Source of the DNA: Fidelibacterota bacterium
Lineage (GTDB): Bacteria > Fidelibacterota > UBA8477 > JABMPR01
Length of the DNA stretch: 8,786 nt
Direction: 5' to 3'
Assembly: GCA_030596225.1 (NCBI GenBank)
Contig: JAUVKO010000073.1
Location: 1 to 8,786 of the forward strand
The translations under genes were made by a program, and so were the position numbers. The notes under the pieces were generated by a model that was not told the DNA's origin, made no database searches, and saw nothing but the letters and a program-made list of their open reading frames with translations. This document shows positions 1 through 7,900 of the stretch, one piece after another (positions within the stretch are counted from its first letter, which is position 1; each line of letters opens with the position of its first letter).

Positions 1-1847
1 CTTATATGCAGGCGCCAACCATCTATCTGTGAAGTAATTTTCCCTAGAACAGATGCTTGAGATTGGGGATCTATCTCTAGTGTTACCACCGTATCTGCCC
101 AATTGTATAGAGCATAAGCTGCCCAGGGTTTTAACGTGTCTGATTGAAACTGCCAACCTTCACCTTCAAAATCACCGTAAGCATAAGGTCCACTAAATTT
201 CATTGAATCGATAGCCAGGTTCACAGAGAAATTATAGGGTGAGCTAAATAAATTCCAACCTGGCAGCATCTCCAGCTCAGTCCCAGTGAGATCAGCAGAA
301 CAACCTGGTCCAGTTATCAAATCAACAGGGTCATCAAACCGATGCTGAAACCAGTATCCCCGTCCATGCTCTATGCTATCTGGTGTTTGCCAGTGCTCGC
401 CATCCCAATCATACAGGCGCCAACTTTGCTCTCCGTCAGATCGGCCTAATTGGTTTTCTAACAAAGTTTTTATATCCCGTTGATCCTGAATAGTCGGTAT
501 AGATGTCAATCGCCATTTAGCGGATGGAACACCAAAGGGATGACCACTCCCATCAGTCGTCGACATGGAAAACGCTCCAGCCAAAATTTTAATTGGTATC
601 GAACGTACATCAGTTGTTACCATATTTCCCTGACTATCGATGGCTTCTGCATAATAACTCAGACCTGTTTCGCCTACTGATTCAGCTGGAATCGTGGCAC
701 TCCATACTGAAGCACGGGATACATTTACCATGGGAACAGAATCTAATTTGCTGCTCCCACCAACCTGGTAAAACAGCATTGCAGATACTGGTGAATAATA
801 GTCTGGGAATTCTATCTCCAGGATAATTGATTCGCCAGAAGTCTGGGGTGAACCAGAAAAGTCATTTGATTTCACATCTGAAACTGCATTTACCTCTACA
901 TAAACAGTATCCCAATCAGAGTAAAGCTCACCGTCAAAAACTTGCAGGCGTATAGGAACAGTAAGCGCGACATTAACTTGCGGTATATGGACCACAGGTT
1001 GGGCAGAATCTGCAATGGTAATAGAAATATCATCACTTATAGCCTGCCACTCATAAAGGAGATCGGGACTATCAACATCATAGGATCCTGATCCGTCAAA
1101 ATGAATATCACTGCCGCTCAGGATACTGATATCGGTACCGGCATGTGCAATGGGTTTGTCATTGACGCCGGTAATGGTAAGAAACACCCAAGCACTATCC
1201 TGGCCGTAGTCATTCCATAAGCTGTATAGAAATGAATCAGAGCCAAAGAAATCTTTTGCCGGGATATAGCTTATTGTACTATCGGTATTGCTACGCACTG
1301 TCCCGTTCTCAGGAAGTCGATTCAGACTGATATTCACCGGCAACTTGTAATTAAAGGCATCATTTGATAGAATTGCTATGGCCGGGGCAAGTGAATCATC
1401 TTCGGCCTGCTGAGTATAATCATCGACAGCAAGGAAAGAGGTAATGGAATTCTCTCCGGTAAAAACAAAGGGTTGATCGACTTCCCCTATCCCAGCTCCA
1501 ATATCAAAGTTCATGGTTTGGTCCAGTGGAAGAATATTATTAAACTCACTATTCCATGTTTTGAAATCCAGACTTATTCCGACTGTATCAGCATATACCA
1601 TCAAAAAGAATAGTAATTTATCGCCAACCAGCGTTCCAGTCACTACTCCACGACACTCACTTCCATGAAAAGCAGCAAGCACGTCATTAACAGCTGTGGT
1701 AGCCACATTATTAATCTCCAGCGTTGCTGTTATCGTCATGGTATACTCATAATCGTGGGGGTCTATTGTCCAGTCAGCTGGCTTTTGCGCCATAATCTGG
1801 ATGGAAAGCATGATCAATATCAATATTTGTAGGCGGTTCTTCATCAT
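1..1847 (-). CDS. Secreted multidomain surface protein (cadherin-like/PKD), 3' end beyond window
   Basis: The reading frame is open from ATG at 1847 to the left edge: 615 codons and no stop. An in-frame TAG at 1860-1862 limits the start to 1847 or the adjacent ATG at 1844. The only nearby ribosome-binding sequence is a weak AGAG (1854-1857). Residues 1-20 look like a signal peptide (basic MMKNR, hydrophobic LQILILIMLSIQI, cleavage after MA before Q21). Residues 25-128 are a module also found twice in the neighbouring giant protein. Residues 139-229 resemble a cadherin-like/tandem-95 repeat (LSNDAF, ISYIPAKDFFGSDSFLY). Residues 230-320 resemble a PKD domain (AHAGTDI, FDGSGSYDVDSPDLLYEW). Residues 330-420 form a beta-rich module. 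Residues 443-505 and 520-592 are WRL/GWNLFSSP-type modules typical of large secreted FCB proteins. GWRLHI at the edge may begin a further domain. No catalytic motif is visible. A T9SS sorting tail may lie beyond the edge, but this is unseen. Surface or adhesion role is inference. Confidence 0.9.
   Translation of the reverse strand, partial: MMKNRLQILILIMLSIQIMAQKPADWTIDPHDYEYTMTITATLEINNVATTAVNDVLAAFHGSECRGVVTGTLVGDKLLFFLMVYADTVGISLDFKTWNSEFNNILPLDQTMNFDIGAGIGEVDQPFVFTGENSITSFLAVDDYTQQAEDDSLAPAIAILSNDAFNYKLPVNISLNRLPENGTVRSNTDSTISYIPAKDFFGSDSFLYSLWNDYGQDSAWVFLTITGVNDKPIAHAGTDISILSGSDIHFDGSGSYDVDSPDLLYEWQAISDDISITIADSAQPVVHIPQVNVALTVPIRLQVFDGELYSDWDTVYVEVNAVSDVKSNDFSGSPQTSGESIILEIEFPDYYSPVSAMLFYQVGGSSKLDSVPMVNVSRASVWSATIPAESVGETGLSYYAEAIDSQGNMVTTDVRSIPIKILAGAFSMSTTDGSGHPFGVPSAKWRLTSIPTIQDQRDIKTLLENQLGRSDGEQSWRLYDWDGEHWQTPDSIEHGRGYWFQHRFDDPVDLITGPGCSADLTGTELEMLPGWNLFSSPYNFSVNLAIDSMKFSGPYAYGDFEGEGWQFQSDTLKPWAAYALYNWADTVVTLEIDPQSQASVLGKITSQIDGWRLHI
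1464..1775 (-). repeat. Shared surface module, copy in the left gene (residues 25-128)
   Basis: This is the first domain after the signal peptide. It runs from DWTIDPHDYEYTMTITATL through VLAAFHGSECRG to the end of a W/F-rich strand region. It aligns with two modules of the adjacent giant protein through W, the aromatic pair before SM/TMTITA, D-V-AAF, the acidic-C/I-RG signature and a following L/F-T/V-Y stretch. It is more diverged than the other two: the conserved YVPE segment is missing and the end lacks the GxPxDP motif. I do not know a named family for it. Confidence 0.7.
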
Positions 1848-1883
1848 GAGATGCTCTAGCTATTACTCCCTAATATATGGAAT

Positions 1884-1927
1884 GAGCAGAGACCTGTCAG
1901 ATCTACACAGATTGGAGATCTCTGCCC
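1884..1927 (-). other. Intergenic hairpin between the two surface-protein genes
   Basis: The arms 1884-1895 and 1916-1927 pair over 12 bp around a 20-nt loop. Ten pairs are Watson-Crick. The other two (1885/1926 and 1893/1918) are G-U wobbles in minus-strand RNA but A-C mismatches in plus-strand RNA, so the fold favours the transcript of the two genes. It starts 12 nt after the giant gene's stop codon and ends 36 nt before the next start. No U-tract follows (the next bases read AUUCCAUAUA), so it is not a classical intrinsic terminator. It could protect or process the 3' end of the upstream message, or attenuate read-through. Confidence 0.6.
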
Positions 1928-1939
1928 ATTATTTTGCCT

Positions 1940-4900
1940 TTACTTGAGTATAAGTACCTTCCTAATCTGGCGGAAAGATTCACTCTCCATGACAATGAGA
2001 TAAACACCAGATGTCATCTGGATTCCATTATCATTCAGACTGTTCCAGACTACAAAACGATATCCGGCCGTCAGATCAGAATTAACAAGCGTTCTTATCT
2101 CCTGTCCACGGATATTGAACACACGAATGCGGACATGGCTGTCTTCCGGAACACCAAAACCTATGGTTGTTCTTGGATTAAATGGATTCGGGTAATTTTC
2201 ACTTAGGCTAAATACATCAGGTATGTAGCCCTTGTCACCAATCCCTAATGCAGCCCTGGTGATGAACTCAGGATCAAGAGGTTTACCTACGACGAGATCT
2301 GGAACAAAGGTCCAGCTCTCATTAGATTTATAAACGATGTCCCCTTCTGCATCCCATAGACTCAGGTGAATCAGTTCATTTGGTTCACCATGAATGGTTA
2401 AGAATATTCGGTAAGCATCAAGTTCTGGAACATAAACTGGTCGGGTAAGACCTCGAATCTCATCACCAACAAATGCAGCCACAGCATCATCAGGGTTATT
2501 TACCCCAATAGTATCACTTTCCAAGAGTGCTGTAATTGTCATACTATGTTGAAATTGAGAATAGTTGTCAAAAACCCACGGTGTTTGAGGTAAATCTTCT
2601 GCAACTATTGCATTTTGCATTGATCTTCTCTCAGTTGATGCATCTGGCAATACACTTGAAACCAGATTTCCCATTAACGCGTTTCCCGCCAACACTGGAT
2701 ATTGTAATACACCTGGCTCCAGTGATTCCAGTTTATATCCTTGACCAGGGTACATCCGTGTTAAACTACCTAACCAGCCAATGCCCTCAACATATTGGGC
2801 ATACTCAGTCTGACTTTTAACAAGGTCGTCAGTGGTGCTTGTCAATGACCCTAAAGCTCCATTGACATTCATATTGTCCTTAGGTAGGTAACTCACCCAG
2901 TTCCAGCCTGAATAAACCGGTATGTTGGCTGTATCAGCAAAGATTGGATATCCCACATGAGTCAACTTTTCAGCCATTCCCCAGTCCAATTGATACATGG
3001 AATGATGGTCAAGCTGTTCAAGAACTCCTACCCATCCACCAGGTTCTGAATACTGGGAATAGGATGTCTGGCCAATAATACGATTGCCTGGAGCTGGATT
3101 GAGATTTGCAAAAATGGAATCAATGTTCATGTGTTCTGCTTCCAGATTCAAGGATATCCAGGTAAAACCAAGATTGAGATCCAGGGTCTGTCCCAGAGTA
3201 CCTGTAGCGTTCAGAATAATAGGATCAGTTGGTGATCCAGTAAATTCGCCATCTACAAATACAATGCTGCTGTCAGCCTCCCAGTATTCAGAACAGCGGG
3301 TACGATCCCAAAGATGGAATTCAACAGTTTCACCACTCCATTGATCACTATACACCGTCATGAAAGCCTGATAGTTACCCATCTCAGGTACATACTGGAG
3401 CGGTGCCCAGCCTCGACATTCGTCATTTACAAAAGCTCCGACTCGATCATATGCATCTTCAGAAGGGGTATTCATGAAAAAGAGTCGCGCAGTTACATTC
3501 ATAGAGAATTCATATTCACTAAAATCAACTTGCCATTCAGGATAGGGACACATGGAAACCACATGCAGGTTGAAAGGCTCATACCCCTCAGGTGTTACTG
3601 CAAAGATGGTCACATTATATTCACCATTATTCAGATCCGGTGCGACATGGAAGGTGATATCAAATGATCCTCCTGGATTTAATGATCCCTCTTCGGGATA
3701 GACAGTAAGCCATTCCGGTAAAGGAGACCCATTCTGATCCGGTGTGCCTGAGAAGAAGAAAGATTGTGCTATTGAACCTGTATTATTCAACTGTAAAATG
3801 ACTGGTTCAGGCTCACCCTGAAAAGCAATATGCTCCAGCTCAGGGGTACTCCAGGCAACGGGATTACAATCAACTGTAAATTCCCATCCAAGGCTATCAC
3901 CAGGATTTCCATTCAGGTCTTCATACCCCTGAACAGATGCAGTGAGATTGTGATTTTCGATAAAGCGATTAAGCACTAGGGGTGTAATAACCAACCGATT
4001 CTCTGATACTGATAATTCGAAATCGGTAATGACTACCCCTGCGGTATTGTCGTAAAGCGTGACATTTACCGGATCAACGGAAACCGGGTTAATCGGTTCA
4101 GTAAAGTTCACTGCGATGGCATCATTGAAATTCAGAACACCATCTATGGGTTCCGGTAGCCCAAGAACCTCAGGTATTTGGCGATCTAGAACACCACGAA
4201 CCGGCTCCATCAAATTGTTGAGTAAACCATCCAAACATTTGGATTGCAGTCTGATATCATAGGTGCCATCAGGTAGTAATCCCACATCCCAGAACAACTG
4301 ACTATAAAGGTAGTCATAGTGGCGCAGGGTATCAGCATCCAGTGTATCTACTGCATACCAGTTTTCATCTCCCACAGTAGAATATTGTACCAGCAATTCA
4401 TCGAAGTAGGATTGCCCCAGGTCATACTCTTGAATGACTATGGTCATGGTATCACCAGTTATGGTATTTACTATCCAATTTTCAACCGGCTGATAAACCT
4501 CTGCTTCAGTACAGGGCCTGGCAAAGCATACACCAAAGGATGCAGTATAGCCCTCAGTCACACCAGCGTAATTGCTTTCACATTCCGGTGCAAATTTGAT
4601 AAGCAAGCCTTCGTACTCATAGGCATCCGAACCTTCAGGACGAGTAACGGTGATTAAGGCAGAGTCACTACCCTGATATTCCAATTCAAATGGAATAGCT
4701 GATGATTCATCAGCATGTTCACCATTGATTAAGATTTCCGCTCCATTAGTATTGCTTGCTGTGAGATATGACAGGTAATAGATACGGGATTCCTGGAGAC
4801 TGGATTGATTACTTAATCCAATCTTCAATTCAGCCACTCCATCTGGATGCACGTTTACAACTGTACTTGCGGAGAGCCAATTCAAACCTGGTTCATCTCT

Positions 4901-7900
4901 AGGTGTGGTAACCACCTCACCTGCTTCATTCATCCACTCTTCATAAGGGCAGGATGAATTTCCTGCTACAACGTTAAACACAGGTGTACCGAAAACGGGA
5001 TCTGAACCAACATCCACTGAATAATCATCACCATCATCATCATCCATGAGGGTATATGATGTAGTGGTTATGTTGGTCTGACTTTCTCCCTGAGAAGCAC
5101 CCAGTGACAAACCGACTGTGACTTTAGAAGCTCCTTCAATACCAAATCCGGCAACCTCCAAACCCATACTTTCAGCGAAGTAAGTGTCTATTTCCAGAGT
5201 TTCTTCAAACACCAGAGATTCACTACTTTCTGATTCATGGGTTTTGGTCATGGATTGGCCACCGCCACTAAAACTGAAATTATCATCCATGGTCGTTACC
5301 CAGCGTAATGAATCTTCATAAGCGAGGATATAAGTCCATCGATCGATACTTCGTAATAGATCACTATCCGTTTCTGAAAGAAATTCGAGTTCGGGGAGTA
5401 GATAGTTCTCTACATAACCCCGGGTATAGAGATAGGTCGTCTCAAAGCCATCAGGCACGAAAATGACTTCAGTAGTCACGATGTAAGCATAGCTAGCATC
5501 CTCTCTCCTAACCAAATCCAGTATGTTCGTTGAACCATAGAGGAGATTCATGGCACCTCCCAAAAAAACAGTCCCTTGATCACCTGTAAGGTCTTCGCCA
5601 CCCGTCGTATATTCACTTGAAGTAGTGGTAGTCAACTGCATTTCTGTACCACTTGTTAGCGATCCGGTTATTGAGAATCCGGCTTCCATCTCATGTGAAG
5701 TTTCTATTTCGAATGAGGTTCCCACACCCATTGGTGCGACGTTAATCTCTGTCTTAACACCCAGATGTGCTTTAATACTCGCCTCATAGCCTGCCGTGCC
5801 TCCAATACTCATTGAAAAGGAAGTAGAGGCTGAACTGGATTCAGAAAAGCTGGCTTCACTCCCATCTCCAGGGGGTCTCCTGAGGATAAGTAATGGAATT
5901 TCCGGGGCAGTTGTCGCAAAATTCAACTTATTGGGACGCTGCCCCAGTACTACAGCCCGGTACACTTCAGAGTCTGTACTATTATTTCCTGAAGGATCGG
6001 TTGCTCGTAGCTCCAGATTCTTTTTATAGTCTCCGGTTAGCCGTGGTAAGCCAGGCATCAGTGCATATCTCAGACTTGGTGCTTGGAGATCTTCCATATC
6101 TTGAGCAAAGCTGAATGAGAATCCAGATACATCATCACCCACTTCGTAGCGGTCCGAGATCCAATCTTTCACATAAATAACACCTGAGTCAACCGGACAT
6201 TCACCGCCATAATAATTCTCAAAGACGTAGATATCCAAGGTGTCGAATCCATTCTGTTCTAGACCATAATCGCCCATTACGTTAACAGTCCAACCATCAG
6301 TCCTGAGTTCAATTGGAGAACGATAATTGAAATTGACAGTATCTTCGGCTGTGGTCCAGATGGAGTCAATAACACTATAAGAAGCCTCTATATTTATACT
6401 GGCTCCGTTATTCTGAAAATAGGTATCCATTTCAAGCAGGTTGGGGATATTACTTACATCCGTATCCATTGCCACACTGAGTGAGTATTTCATGGGAGCG
6501 ATATTTTCAAACGCATAATTTCCTGCTGCATCAACCATAGTGTAAGTACTAAAACATCCGTCTTCTGCACTTAAGGTAATTTCAGCAATCCCGGCAGGCC
6601 CCAGGGGTAGCTCACAAGCACCACCGGTGACACTTCCGCGAAGGGTGCGTAATTTTGAATCCACAAAGGATTTACTTTGGGGTGAGGTAACGTTAAAGAA
6701 AGTCTTGGTTCTGGGAGAGAAATGACCTGGGTCACGTCCACCCTTATGGGGAACAATAGTAACTGTCCTGCCAGGTTCAACCTCCAGCAAATAATAACCA
6801 TCTGCATCGGTTCTCTGACCCATATTTGCGCCATCGACCCAGATCTCAACATTAGGTTCACCGCAGGTTGCTCCGTCGGTGCCAGCCGCATCATAGGTGA
6901 CATAGCCAGAAATTGAGATCATGTTTACAACCCTAAAGTGGGTTGTATAATTGGCAGGGGTGTACACACTGAGTGGTACATCCTGATGGGGATTGTCGAA
7001 TTCATGAAAAGCCTTCCGTGGAATGACTCTGAAGGTACGACCATTCTCAAAATTCAGGTTATTAATGGTATAGCCACCATCAGCATCCGTAAAGGCAGAA
7101 GGATATACGGGAGCCTGAGTGCTGGTCCAGGAAACCCCTCCGGTCAAGGTCCCATTATTATCCAGATTTGAGGAATTGATCAAGGTTTCCCCACTACCGA
7201 TATCCATGTGAAAACAGGCAGAAAGAGTTGAATCAGAGACCTCCCCTTCCACCTTATAGTCAAAGAGTCTGTCATAATCCCGCTTAATAGCTGTAGAATC
7301 ACTGGCACCCCAGAGCCCATCCCCGTTGATATCCGTGTAGAAATCCGTGGAATCATCAAAAACACCGTTATTATTGATGTCAGAATAGGGTTCAAAGAAC
7401 ATTTCATCCCGGGCTGTGGTCCAGCAACGGAATTCATCCATATACCCTCTAAAGAAATTATGGTCCGCTCCGTCCCCTAGGGATACGCCATCACTTGTTC
7501 CAGGTTGTTGAGAAACGGCAATGCTCTCACTCCCTTCATTGATGGTAGCTAGCCATCCATTAATATAGAGCCTTAAATCATTGGCTTCTCTAACCAGAGC
7601 AATATGATTCCACTGGTTAATGCTGACAGCTTGTGATTCAATGTCATCCGAGGTAAAAATTGGCGTGTCATCCATATTAAAATAGACATAATTGAAACTG
7701 CCAACATTCAATCCAAGTTCCCATTTAGATCCCTTGGAAATCAGGGTTTGCAATCCGGATGCATCCGGATTAAACCAAAACTCCAGGGTGCTTGCACTAT
7801 GTACTGTCGTATCAAGCAACTCATAGGCATCAGCATCACCAATGGTAATAACATCATCCACACCATCTAAAAATACAGCTTGACCCCAGGCAGGTCCTGT

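Noticed and set aside
9..424. 11-bp direct repeat CAGGCGCCAAC at 9-19 and 414-424
   Set aside because: It is explained by both copies encoding the same W-R-L protein motif in the same frame; there is no sign of an insertion or att site.
480..826. Plus-strand open frames of 66 and 77 codons
   Set aside because: They are antisense to the left gene, have low-complexity improbable peptides, no ribosome-binding site and no domain signals, while the minus strand here is a clearly modular protein.
1884..1927. Intrinsic terminator after the giant gene
   Set aside because: The stem is good, but no run of U follows it in the direction of transcription, so it is reported as a hairpin of unknown role instead.
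6571..7437. Minus-strand open frames at 6571-6903 and 7180-7437 in another frame of the giant gene
   Set aside because: They overlap fully with the carboxypeptidase-regulatory-like and LamG coding regions, which are plainly in the main frame. No frameshift is needed to explain the main protein.
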